The position numbers and the translations under genes were made by a program. This document shows positions 42,644 to 50,439 of a stretch of DNA of 64,000 nucleotides, one piece after another. The stretch is from assembly GCA_024402895.1 (NCBI GenBank), contig JAKSSX010000002.1, forward strand, positions 1 to 64,000. Reading direction: 5' to 3'. Position 1 is the first letter of the stretch. Each line of letters opens with the position of its first letter. This stretch comes from Candidatus Saccharimonadota bacterium (GTDB taxonomy: Bacteria; Patescibacteriota; Saccharimonadia; Saccharimonadales; Saccharimonadaceae). Under the pieces are notes generated by a model, which worked only from the letters and a program-made list of their open reading frames with translations, was not told the DNA's origin and made no database searches.

Positions 42644-43867
42644 ATGCGTTCTATTGTTCTATATTTGCATATGCACCAGCCATGGCGCCTTAAGCACTAC
42701 AATATTTTTTCTGTCGACCACGATCATGATTACTGGACTGAAAAAGATTGGTATGCAGGCACCAATAATGAGCGTATCTTCAAGAAGGTAGCAGACAAGT
42801 CCTACCGTCCTATGTTGGCTCGCCTTGAAAAATGTATCAATACTTATGAAGGTTTTAAATTCTCACTTTCTATTACTGGTACTTTCTTAGATCAGGCAGA
42901 ACAGTGGGCTCCAGACGTAATCGACACCCTTAAGCGTCTCGTTAAGTCTGGTCGTGTCGAGATTGTCGCGGAAACTTATTACCATTCCCTAGCATTCTTC
43001 TATGATCGCGAAGAGTTCGAAGCTCAGGTTAAGCTTCATCAGGATCGTATTTACGAACTATTCGGCGTTCGCAGCAAAGTCTATCGCAATACTGAGCTTT
43101 CCTACAATAACGAGCTTGCTAGATGGGCAGATGGCTACGGCTTTAAGGGTGTTCTAGCAGAAGGTTGGGATAAGATTCTTGAATGGCGCAGTCCAAACTT
43201 CGTTTATCGCCCAGAAGGCTGTAAGAATATTAAGCTTCTCATGAAGAATTATCGTCTTTCTGACGATGTTGCTTTCCGCTTCTCAGATAAGCATTGGAAA
43301 GAATGGCCACTTACTGTCGATAAATATATTCAGTGGCTCGAAGCTGCAACTCTACGTGGCCCATTAATTAACCTATTCATGGATTTCGAAACCTTCGGCG
43401 AAAACATTTGGGAAGATACCGGCATCTTCGAGTTCTTCGAGCATCTAGTTTATCGCTGGGATCGCGACAAGGATAATAACTTCCTTACCGTTTCAGAAGC
43501 TTGCGATAGCGCAGAACCAACTGCAGAGATTTCAATGCCTTGGACAGTCACTTGGGCAGACACGGAGCGCGATTTGAGCGCATGGCTCGGCAACTCTATG
43601 CAACACGAAGCTATGAAGGCTATCTATGACATCAAGTCCGAAGTTCTCGCAACTGGCGATGAAACACTAATTGAAGACTGGCGCCGCTTACAGACTTCCG
43701 ACCATCCATACTACATGTGTACTAAGTACTTCAACGATGGCGACGTTCATGCATACTTCTCGCCTTATGATTCACCATATGACGCGTTCTTATACTACAT
43801 GAACTCATTACGCGACATGCGCGGCCGCCTAGAAGGCGTAACGAAGCCAAAACGCAGCAAGAAATAG
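42644..43867 (+). CDS. GH57-family alpha-amylase/glucanotransferase-like enzyme
   Basis: A 407-residue (beta/alpha)7-barrel glycosidase. The GH57 landmarks are in order: HMHQPWR (9-15), EIVAETYYHSLAFF (106-119), the nucleophile region YRNTELSYNN with Glu151, and MDFETFGENIW with Asp247 as likely acid/base. The short length lacks the C-terminal extensions of branching enzymes, so an alpha-amylase or 4-alpha-glucanotransferase is most likely. It sits 20 bp after the GT4 gene, with its own GAGAGG site, and ends at a strong bidirectional terminator. Confidence 0.9.
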   Translation: MRSIVLYLHMHQPWRLKHYNIFSVDHDHDYWTEKDWYAGTNNERIFKKVADKSYRPMLARLEKCINTYEGFKFSLSITGTFLDQAEQWAPDVIDTLKRLVKSGRVEIVAETYYHSLAFFYDREEFEAQVKLHQDRIYELFGVRSKVYRNTELSYNNELARWADGYGFKGVLAEGWDKILEWRSPNFVYRPEGCKNIKLLMKNYRLSDDVAFRFSDKHWKEWPLTVDKYIQWLEAATLRGPLINLFMDFETFGENIWEDTGIFEFFEHLVYRWDRDKDNNFLTVSEACDSAEPTAEISMPWTVTWADTERDLSAWLGNSMQHEAMKAIYDIKSEVLATGDETLIEDWRRLQTSDHPYYMCTKYFNDGDVHAYFSPYDSPYDAFLYYMNSLRDMRGRLEGVTKPKRSKK

Positions 43868-43873
43868 TCATTT

Positions 43874-43908
43874 AAAAAGTAGCTAGTCGAACTAGCTACT
43901 TTTTTTGA
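43874..43908. terminator. Bidirectional terminator between the GH57 and pta genes
   Basis: AAAAAGTAGCTAGT pairs perfectly with ACTAGCTACTTTTT around CGA. Confidence 0.92.
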
Positions 43909-43922
43909 TTATCTTTTCCTCC

Positions 43923-44693
43923 TTAGATTAGCTTTATTAAGCTTTCAGCCGTAAGAATGACATCTTCAACCGTTGAGCCACGAGATAGATCTGAGACCGG
44001 TTTTGCGAAGCCTAGTAGAATTGGTCCGGCAACCGTAGCGCCCGCAAATTGTTCGAGCGATTTATATAGAATGTTTCCAGAATTAATGTCAGGAACGATA
44101 AGAACGTTTGCATGGCCGGCAACCTCAGAGCCACCATGAGTAGCAGCTTTCTTCTCGCCAACACGAGGATTAACGGCCGCATCGAGCTGCATTTCACCAT
44201 CAATCAGAATGTCCGAGCGACGTTCGCGAATCATAGCAATCGCCTCAGCGGTTTTATCCATAGAAGGATCCTTGCCGCCGGAGCCAAAAGTCGAGAAGCT
44301 CAGGACCGCAACGCGAGGCTGCTCATCGAGAATTTTTGCCGCAGCATCATGTGCGAGTTCAATAATATCTGCCAATTGCGCACTAGTAGGATTCTTGCAA
44401 GTCGCACCGTCAGATAGAATTACGCGCTTTCCATTCGGAAATTTAGCAACAAATAGGCTAGAGAAGGTCTTCTTGCCATCAGCAATCCCAATCGTGTCAC
44501 GAGTCGCCAAAATAACATCGCGCGAAGAATAATCGATACCCGCAATCATCGCATCGGCTTCACCATCGAGAACGCGAGCTGCCGATTCTTCAACTTTTTC
44601 ATCAATTAGAACCGGCTCGCAAATATCAGATAATTTCGATGCCGCCTCTTTAATAAATTCATTATTTGCTTCTGGAAAGACAATCTTATACAT
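43923..44693 (-). CDS. pta: Phosphate acetyltransferase (short form)
   Basis: This 256-residue PTA_PTB-family enzyme interconverts acetyl-CoA and acetyl phosphate. Diagnostic segments are LSFSTFGSGG, DGEMQLDAAVNP, VLIVPDINSGNILYK and the C-terminal DLSRGSTVEDVILTA. The family norm is about 320-330 residues. Here the N-terminal domain is shortened by roughly 70 residues, including most of the first Rossmann-like unit, without any sign of a frameshift. With ackA (4135-5337) it would form the acetate/ATP pathway. TGG-TAAAAT six bases before the ATG gives a leaderless start. Confidence 0.9.
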   Translation of the reverse strand: MYKIVFPEANNEFIKEAASKLSDICEPVLIDEKVEESAARVLDGEADAMIAGIDYSSRDVILATRDTIGIADGKKTFSSLFVAKFPNGKRVILSDGATCKNPTSAQLADIIELAHDAAAKILDEQPRVAVLSFSTFGSGGKDPSMDKTAEAIAMIRERRSDILIDGEMQLDAAVNPRVGEKKAATHGGSEVAGHANVLIVPDINSGNILYKSLEQFAGATVAGPILLGFAKPVSDLSRGSTVEDVILTAESLIKLI

Positions 44694-44699
44694 ACTTAT

Positions 44700-44708
44700 A
44701 TTTTACCA
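44700..44708 (-). promoter_or_regulatory. Leaderless extended -10 of pta
   Basis: TGG-TAAAAT on the minus strand (complement 44700-44705), six bases before the ATG at 44693. Confidence 0.6.
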
Positions 44709-44733
44709 TCAAAAAGCTGCGACTTAATCGCAG
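44707..44733 (-). terminator. Terminator of the second TasA-like gene
   Basis: AGCTGCGA pairs with TCGCAGCT; on the minus strand it is followed by T5. It partly overlaps the pta promoter. Confidence 0.85.
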
Positions 44734-44742
44734 CTCTATTCT

Positions 44743-45324
44743 CTATTTCTGATTTGCCTGGATGTTTGCAGTTAGATGATACTTTGATCTGAGATATTCA
44801 TTTTCGCTACTTGTGCCAATAGTGCCAGTTTCGGTTTCTACGTAAGTAATTTCTTCTTTAACGAAGTTTACATTACAGTTAAAAGTAACAGATTTCATTA
44901 GAGATTCCGTAGTTTCACCAGGCTGGAGATCGCGATAATAGTTATAATACTCACCATCAAACGTCCATTTATCAGTATTGTCTAAGTTAATGATTGCGAT
45001 TCTACTATCTTGGCCATCAATATTAACAGTAAGTGGTAGATTCTCATTATTTTGACCCTTCCATGACTCGCTCAATTTTACACGAACACTTACCGGACCA
45101 TTACTACGGTTAGTCGCAACAATCGTCTTCGGAGTTTCTTCGCATGGAGACCAGTTGTCTGGGCTATCAAAAGTCTCGATATAGTCCATTATGAAGCTAG
45201 CAGCCGTAAATCTATTCGTAAAGAACATTTTATCAGCATAGTAAGCAATTGTACCGCCAACTGCCGCCAAAGCAAGAACAGCTACCATGACAATCAATGT
45301 CTTTTTATTTTTTATTTCTTTCAT
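44743..45324 (-). CDS. TasA/camelysin-like secreted protein with SipW-type signal (paralog 2)
   Basis: A 193-residue exported protein paralogous to the one at 33967-34563. The signal region (LIVMVAVLALAAVGGTIAYY) has the SipW-dependent pattern, and the mature protein keeps SPDNWSPCEETPK, TNRSNGPVSVRVKLSESW and SVTFNCNVNF, with both Cys in the same places. AAAAAGG lies six bases before the ATG. It has the best-matching promoter of the window (TTGACA, 17 bp, TATACT), suggesting high expression, as expected for a structural surface protein. It follows a coiled-coil membrane protein and an OatA-like acyltransferase. Confidence 0.86.
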   Translation of the reverse strand: MKEIKNKKTLIVMVAVLALAAVGGTIAYYADKMFFTNRFTAASFIMDYIETFDSPDNWSPCEETPKTIVATNRSNGPVSVRVKLSESWKGQNNENLPLTVNIDGQDSRIAIINLDNTDKWTFDGEYYNYYRDLQPGETTESLMKSVTFNCNVNFVKEEITYVETETGTIGTSSENEYLRSKYHLTANIQANQK

Positions 45325-45357
45325 GTGTAGCCTTTTTATTTTAGTTATTTTGCTAAA

Positions 45358-45386
45358 AGTATAAGCATTTTAGCGCATTTTGTCAA
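45358..45386 (-). promoter_or_regulatory. Near-consensus sigma-70-type promoter of the second TasA-like gene
   Basis: Minus strand TTGACA (complement 45381-45386), 17-bp spacer, TATACT (complement 45358-45363). Confidence 0.88.
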
Positions 45387-45387
45387 T

Positions 45388-46113
45388 CTAGAGCTCACCG
45401 AGTTGCTTGATTAGGTCACTCATATCGTACTTTTTTGATGCTTCAACACTTGCGTCTTTCAGTGACTTCTCATATTTTTCTTTGATTTGTTTTAGCTTTC
45501 CTTGTTTCTCGGCAAAACTGCTCTTCGGACAGACCGAAATGCAAATCGCAGTACTCTCGGATAGACTAATTATTTCCTTAGAAAATGACTCCAGCGGTTC
45601 TTTGATTGTAGAAATATTTTCCGATTCGATTTTTTCCAAAACGTCCAATAATTTCTGGAAAGTTTCCTGAAGATTATAGAAATTTACTGCCTCAATTTTC
45701 TTGCCATCACTAATCTGTAGCTCCGATTCAATACTAGCTAGAGCTGCGCTTAGCTCTAAGAACTCATTAATTTCATCACGATTCGTTTTTAATTTATTAC
45801 CATATTCGCGTAGAGAATTTAGCAATTCTGGATGACGGCGATGGACATATTCATTATTTGCGAAGCCAGCTAAGGTTGCATTGTAGCGCTCAATTGAATC
45901 TTCAAAAAGTTTCTTGTTGCCGGAACTTAATGATGAAGAAATTAATCCAAGTTCTACAGATAATTCTTCTGACGATTCTTTTGCTCGTCCATAATCGTAA
46001 TTATTTTTTGCGGTACATACAGCAAAAACTTCCGCGCCAAAGAAAACAAAAACAAGAACAAAAACTAATACTGCATAATTACGCGCTACGTTAGTTTTCT
46101 TTTTATTGCTCAT
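45388..46113 (-). CDS. Single-pass coiled-coil surface protein
   Basis: A 241-residue protein with a basic N-terminus, one transmembrane helix (about 13-33) and an outer region dominated by heptad-like helices rich in Leu, Glu, Lys and Ser. No family recognised. Its ATG overlaps the stop of the acyltransferase gene (ATGA), so the two are translationally coupled. It could be a surface spacer or sensor stalk; function unknown. Confidence 0.75.
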   Translation of the reverse strand: MSNKKKTNVARNYAVLVFVLVFVFFGAEVFAVCTAKNNYDYGRAKESSEELSVELGLISSSLSSGNKKLFEDSIERYNATLAGFANNEYVHRRHPELLNSLREYGNKLKTNRDEINEFLELSAALASIESELQISDGKKIEAVNFYNLQETFQKLLDVLEKIESENISTIKEPLESFSKEIISLSESTAICISVCPKSSFAEKQGKLKQIKEKYEKSLKDASVEASKKYDMSDLIKQLGEL

Positions 46114-47954
46114 CGCATCCCCTTAATTACATTACTTAGCAAATTTGCATACGCGGTACGGCCAGACGGATTCAAATGTATATGATCAGCATACATGAGC
46201 GACCAGTTATCGTGCGATACGGCCCACCAGTCCGCAATATATACATTGTCGCGCGCGGCAGCAAAGTTCTTTAGTGCGCTGTTCTGAGTGTCGCGTGGCT
46301 GAAGTGGTCCAGCATAGGCCGTGACAAAAATGAATTTATGATTATTACCCGCAACATTAATGATATCCTGAAGAATTTGATCCGTAATTGTGCGCTGATT
46401 CGTCGCAAGACTTACGATAATAATTGACGGTAATCTTCCAGATGCGCCATAGTTCGCAAGAAGCGTGCGCGCCGCCTCGATGCCGCGATTTTCTTTCGCA
46501 TCAACAAACGACTTCGCGATTGTCGCTTCGATAGCCTGCTTTGCGCCAAGCGTTACCGAATCACCAATTACTAATACATTCGCAACATTAGCATTTGCGG
46601 CAGCTAGCGAACCGGTCGGAGCAGAAAGAACTTCCGCATTCTGAGCTTTCTGAAGATGTGAATCAAAAACAGAAACAGTCTCATTCAAAATCGAAGCTAT
46701 ATTGAAATAGTCAGTAACCTGCTCCCCCTGCGAAATTAATTCTTTATCGTCGTAGTTTGCAGAAATATTTAGCTGTTCCGAAATACTAGAAGTTTCCGGT
46801 GAACGAACGAGCGTAAAACCAGCAATCAATACTAACGCGCCAACAACAGTCAAACGCATAACGCGCGAAATACGACGACGCTTACGGAACTTCTTTAGCG
46901 GATTTTTAATACTAATGAGGCGATAGACGATCGATGCGCAGAAGGTACTTAATAATATATTTATCACTACATAACCCCAAGGCGCGGTGTCATATGGCAA
47001 AAGATGTGGCAATAAAATATATAGCGGCCAGTGGAATAAATATATCCCGTACGCCAAGTTTCCAAAGCTTTCAATCACGCGGATAACATTCATCGTCTTG
47101 CGGCGCTCGCGGATATTATTTTGCAAACGAATAATACAAGTAAGCGCAATAATGGTCAGCGCTATCATTAGTGGCGTCATAACGATAAAGCTGAGAGGGT
47201 TGTCATATTTAGCTACGAATACTAATGCTGTTATGCTAGCTAACGCGGCCGCTAGGCAGACAAATGGCAAGCGATTTACAGTGCGCGGTGGGCGTGGCTT
47301 GAAATAATTCAGAACCGCAAATGCAGCACCAAAACAAAGCGCCGCCATATGCGAATCGAGCGCAAAATATGCTCGATCGGACATATCGAAGAAGCCGCCA
47401 TAACATGCCATCAAAATCGTTGACGAAATGCCCAAAACAACCAGCGCAATTCCGGAAGCACGAATAGCTTCGCGGGGTTTCGAACTGATTTTTAAGAAGA
47501 GTTTAAAAATTAACGGCAATAGCAGATAGAACTGAAACAACAAGCCTAAATACCAAGTATGCTCAAAAATATTCGGTAAGAACGTATTTTCATAACTGCC
47601 GCCGGCAAATAATTCTGCAATGTTTGTCGAGAAAGTAAGCGCCGTAAGTGTATTAATTCGCGCGCCAGTAAGAATATCCGGATTAACTAAAATACCAAGA
47701 ACCAAGCTCGCCAAGACGCAGATTAATAGCGTTGGAAAAAGCCTAAAAAAGCGCGAAACGACAAAATTACGATAACTAACTTTGCCGCTTTTTGCTTCTT
47801 TAATAATCTTTTTTGTTACTAAAAATCCAGAAATACACAAGAAGATTTCGACCGCTAGATAACCACCCGGCATAAAATCTCTACATAAATGGTAGGTGAC
47901 GATAAAGGCAATCGCCAAAAACCGAAGTGAATTAATACCTACCAACTTAGACAT
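46110..47954 (-). CDS. OatA-like membrane acyltransferase with extracellular SGNH domain
   Basis: A 614-residue protein. The N-terminal acyltransferase-3 domain (about 1-350, ten hydrophobic helices) has the conserved start LVGINSLRFLAIAFIVTYH with His22. A linker leads to a secreted SGNH hydrolase-like domain (about 430-614) with VIGDSVTLGA (Ser nucleophile), an SLATNQRT block and DHIHLNP (Asp/His). This architecture is that of OatA-type O-acetyltransferases of peptidoglycan or surface glycans. The start at 47954 is set by TATAAT six bases upstream. The stop is TGA, overlapping the next gene. Confidence 0.92.
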   Translation of the reverse strand: MSKLVGINSLRFLAIAFIVTYHLCRDFMPGGYLAVEIFLCISGFLVTKKIIKEAKSGKVSYRNFVVSRFFRLFPTLLICVLASLVLGILVNPDILTGARINTLTALTFSTNIAELFAGGSYENTFLPNIFEHTWYLGLLFQFYLLLPLIFKLFLKISSKPREAIRASGIALVVLGISSTILMACYGGFFDMSDRAYFALDSHMAALCFGAAFAVLNYFKPRPPRTVNRLPFVCLAAALASITALVFVAKYDNPLSFIVMTPLMIALTIIALTCIIRLQNNIRERRKTMNVIRVIESFGNLAYGIYLFHWPLYILLPHLLPYDTAPWGYVVINILLSTFCASIVYRLISIKNPLKKFRKRRRISRVMRLTVVGALVLIAGFTLVRSPETSSISEQLNISANYDDKELISQGEQVTDYFNIASILNETVSVFDSHLQKAQNAEVLSAPTGSLAAANANVANVLVIGDSVTLGAKQAIEATIAKSFVDAKENRGIEAARTLLANYGASGRLPSIIIVSLATNQRTITDQILQDIINVAGNNHKFIFVTAYAGPLQPRDTQNSALKNFAAARDNVYIADWWAVSHDNWSLMYADHIHLNPSGRTAYANLLSNVIKGMR

Positions 47955-47960
47955 ACTTTC

Positions 47961-47966
47961 ATTATA
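47961..47966 (-). promoter_or_regulatory. Leaderless -10 box of the OatA-like gene
   Basis: TATAAT on the minus strand, six bases before the ATG at 47954; this decides the start. Confidence 0.6.
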
Positions 47967-48007
47967 TAGATTTAGATTAGATATTAAAAACATAAGCATT
48001 TTAATAG

Positions 48008-48016
48008 TGCTACAAT
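48008..48016 (+). promoter_or_regulatory. Leaderless extended -10 of the exonuclease I gene
   Basis: TGC-TACAAT with TACAAT at 48011-48016, six bases before the ATG at 48023. Confidence 0.55.
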
Positions 48017-48022
48017 GTCATT

Positions 48023-49375
48023 ATGGAGCAAACATTTTTCTTTTACGACCTAGAAACATCCGGCTTAAGCCCTCGCACCGATCGCATTATGCAGTTCGCC
48101 GGCCAACGTACGACAATGGACTTAGAACCAATTGGCGATCCAGTAAACATCCTAGTTAAACTCCCGAATGATACTCTCCCAAGCCCTGACGCCATCATGG
48201 TTACCGGCATCACTCCACAAAGCACTCAGCTTGATGGTCTTACCGAAGCAGAATTCTGCAAATACGTTCTCGAAGAAATCTTTACACCAGGCACAGTCGC
48301 CTGCGGTTATAACTCTGTCCGCTTTGATGACGAACACATGCGTCATTGTTTCTGGCGCAATTTCTACGATCCATACGAATGGCAGTGGAAAGACAATCGC
48401 AGTCGCTGGGACTTGCTTGACGTAGTTCGCATTACTCGCGCCCTTCGACCAGAAGGAATTAATTGGCCAGTCACGCCGGACGGCAAAGCTACCAACCGCC
48501 TAGAACTTATGACGAAGCTAAACGGCATTTCGCACGAGAACGCCCATGACGCTCTTTCCGACGTGAACGCACTCATCGACGTTACTCGTTTAATTCGCGA
48601 TCATCAGCCGCAGCTTTACGATTATCTATTCAAGATGCGCGACAAAAAAGCAGTTCAAAAACTCATCAATTTGCAGACGCCAACTCCGTTCGTTTATACC
48701 TGCGGTCAGTACTCCAGCGCTAACCAAAAAACGACCGTCGCCTACCCTATCGCGCCAGCAAAAAATGGCAACGTCTTAGTCTTTGATTTACGCTACAATC
48801 TCGACGAAATTCTTGCACAGGAAGAGCCAAAATTCTTCCCATTAGTTAAGGAATTAAAGTATAACCACTGTCCTGCAGTTGCGCCGCTTGGTGTACTAGA
48901 ACAAGGTGATGGCTGGCAAAAAATCGGCTTAGACAAAGCAACTGTCGAGAAAAATCTCAAAGCTCTACTCGCGCATCCGGATTTCATCGAACGCATGCGT
49001 AGCGATAACGAAGCACGCGCAGAATTTCCACCATCAGTCGACAGTGAAAGCGCGCTATACGACGGCTTCCTTGATATGCCAGATCGCACGATTTGCAAAG
49101 CGATCACTCGCGCAAAACTCAACGATTTATCTGATTTCCATCCAGAATTCCATGACCCACGTTTGCCGGATTTACTGCTTCATTACAAGGCTCGCAATTT
49201 CGAACGCTCACTCTCCGAATCCGAGCAGGCCGCATGGGAAAAGTATCGCGTTGAGCGCATAAAAAATAGCGCCAATAATTACATTAAGCGCATTCAGGAA
49301 TTAGCCAAAGAAGGCAAAGATTCGTTCTTGCTTGAAGAGCTTCAACTTTGGTATCAGTCACTTTTGCCATACTAA
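48023..49375 (+). CDS. sbcB: Exodeoxyribonuclease I-like 3'-5' exonuclease
   Basis: This 450-residue DEDD nuclease degrades single-stranded DNA 3' to 5'. Exo motifs: Asp-Leu-Glu in FFYDLETSGLSP (residues 5-16), GYNSVRFDDEHMRH (about 93-106) and HENAHDALSDVNALIDV (about 173-189). The rest aligns in character with the SH3-like and helical C-terminal domains of E. coli ExoI (475 residues). ExoI of this form is best known in gammaproteobacteria, so its presence in a Gram-positive-type genome is worth noting. Confidence 0.9.
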   Translation: MEQTFFFYDLETSGLSPRTDRIMQFAGQRTTMDLEPIGDPVNILVKLPNDTLPSPDAIMVTGITPQSTQLDGLTEAEFCKYVLEEIFTPGTVACGYNSVRFDDEHMRHCFWRNFYDPYEWQWKDNRSRWDLLDVVRITRALRPEGINWPVTPDGKATNRLELMTKLNGISHENAHDALSDVNALIDVTRLIRDHQPQLYDYLFKMRDKKAVQKLINLQTPTPFVYTCGQYSSANQKTTVAYPIAPAKNGNVLVFDLRYNLDEILAQEEPKFFPLVKELKYNHCPAVAPLGVLEQGDGWQKIGLDKATVEKNLKALLAHPDFIERMRSDNEARAEFPPSVDSESALYDGFLDMPDRTICKAITRAKLNDLSDFHPEFHDPRLPDLLLHYKARNFERSLSESEQAAWEKYRVERIKNSANNYIKRIQELAKEGKDSFLLEELQLWYQSLLPY

Positions 49376-49377
49376 GA

Positions 49378-49404
49378 AAAAGAGCCAGTCGAAACGACTG
49401 GCTC
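49378..49404 (-). terminator. Terminator of the 49422 gene
   Basis: GAGCCAGTCG pairs perfectly with CGACTGGCTC around AAA; the T run is on the minus-strand side. Confidence 0.88.
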
Positions 49405-49421
49405 GCAGAGAATCATGGTTC

Positions 49422-50132
49422 TTAAATAGCTTTCACTTTAATTGGAGTAACCTTACCGTTACTTCCGTCAACTATTTCAGCATACTGTTTTCTTGCCTTC
49501 TTCATTGCGCGCTCCTTACGGAGTTCTTTTCTAATTTCGCCAACTGCCCATGCTAAGCGTCTAGCGATGAAAACGGCGTGTGGCTTCTCGATAATAACAG
49601 GCTTCTTTTTGTGAACGAAGAAATACTCTCTATAGAGTTTTACGGCACGCTTATACTGAGCGCACTCACGAACAATATAGTAGCCACCTGCTGCACCGAG
49701 CGCCATGAAGAATACGACAATTGAGGCCATTATATCACCCCAAGCCGCACCGTCCGTAGGTGCAAGTACATTAATAAATGCCTGAACCATGCCGAACCAA
49801 TGCTCGGCGCAGAAAACGCCGGCGAATATGATACCAGCAATAATCGACTGGAAGATATCAGCTGTCACGCTAGGCATGACAATTGTAGAATCCGACATCT
49901 CTCTGCGGAGGTTTAATTTAAGTACATGCTTAAACTCCTCCTTAACTACCTTCACTTTTGTTGAAACAAAGCGAGGCTCTCCTTTCTGGTATTCATAGTT
50001 ACTTACTCGTCTCGGACGAACTTTTACAGACTTGATGCCTGTAAAAATTGCTACTGCGATAAGTGCAATAACTGTAAGAAGAACTGTTACTGAACCAGTT
50101 GGAACAAAACTATGGTAATACTCAAATGCCAT
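49422..50132 (-). CDS. Membrane protein of unknown function under a structured leader
   Basis: A 236-residue protein. Hydrophobic segments lie at about 12-33, 94-115 and 130-152, separated by a basic cytoplasmic-looking region, with a highly basic C-terminal 75 residues. No family recognised. The start at 50132 is fixed by AGGAGGT at 50139-50145. A longer frame to 50189 would run through the leader hairpins. Expression appears to be controlled by the long leader described separately. Confidence 0.78.
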   Translation of the reverse strand: MAFEYYHSFVPTGSVTVLLTVIALIAVAIFTGIKSVKVRPRRVSNYEYQKGEPRFVSTKVKVVKEEFKHVLKLNLRREMSDSTIVMPSVTADIFQSIIAGIIFAGVFCAEHWFGMVQAFINVLAPTDGAAWGDIMASIVVFFMALGAAGGYYIVRECAQYKRAVKLYREYFFVHKKKPVIIEKPHAVFIARRLAWAVGEIRKELRKERAMKKARKQYAEIVDGSNGKVTPIKVKAI

Positions 50133-50310
50133 GCGAATACCTCCTAAAAATAAATTTTGCGTCTCTAGACGCGGTGCTTTTATTCGCATTTCATAGTACT
50201 TCTCGGAGAAATGCTACGGAATGCGAATAAAAACATGGAGGTTTTTGTCGCTATTTAAGATATGATTTCTCGTAAGGATCGATGATGCTTGTATATATTA
50301 TACGCATCAT
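50133..50310 (-). promoter_or_regulatory. Structured 5' leader with mutually exclusive helices (candidate translational switch)
   Basis: About 178 nt of untranslated leader. A first hairpin pairs ATGATGC with GCATCAT (50282-50309 region). A second has 13-bp arms, 50220-50232 with 50178-50190. A third is GCGTC/GACGC (50159-50172). The 3' arm of the second hairpin can alternatively pair nine bases with TATTCGCAT at 50131-50139, which runs from the last base of the Shine-Dalgarno site into the AUG. ACCTCC (50237-50242) is complementary to the Shine-Dalgarno GGAGGT (50139-50144). Confidence 0.75.
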
Positions 50311-50316
50311 GCCTTC

Positions 50317-50345
50317 ATTATAGCACACTTTATTCAAAAAGTCAA
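50317..50345 (-). promoter_or_regulatory. Sigma-70-type promoter of the leader and 49422 gene
   Basis: Minus strand TTGACT (complement 50340-50345), 17-bp spacer ending in TGC, TATAAT (complement 50317-50322). Confidence 0.85.
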
Positions 50346-50401
50346 GTACGCTTACGCTTATTTTCCTGACAGTCAAGTGAACTACATCTATATATTTTCG
50401 C

Positions 50402-50433
50402 ACAAAAAATGCCCCCGTAAAGAGGCATTTTTA
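50402..50433 (-). terminator. Terminator after pheST-FKBP
   Basis: AAAAATGCC pairs with GGCATTTTT around a loop of about ten bases; T run on the minus-strand side. Confidence 0.86.
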
Positions 50434-50439
50434 TTATTT

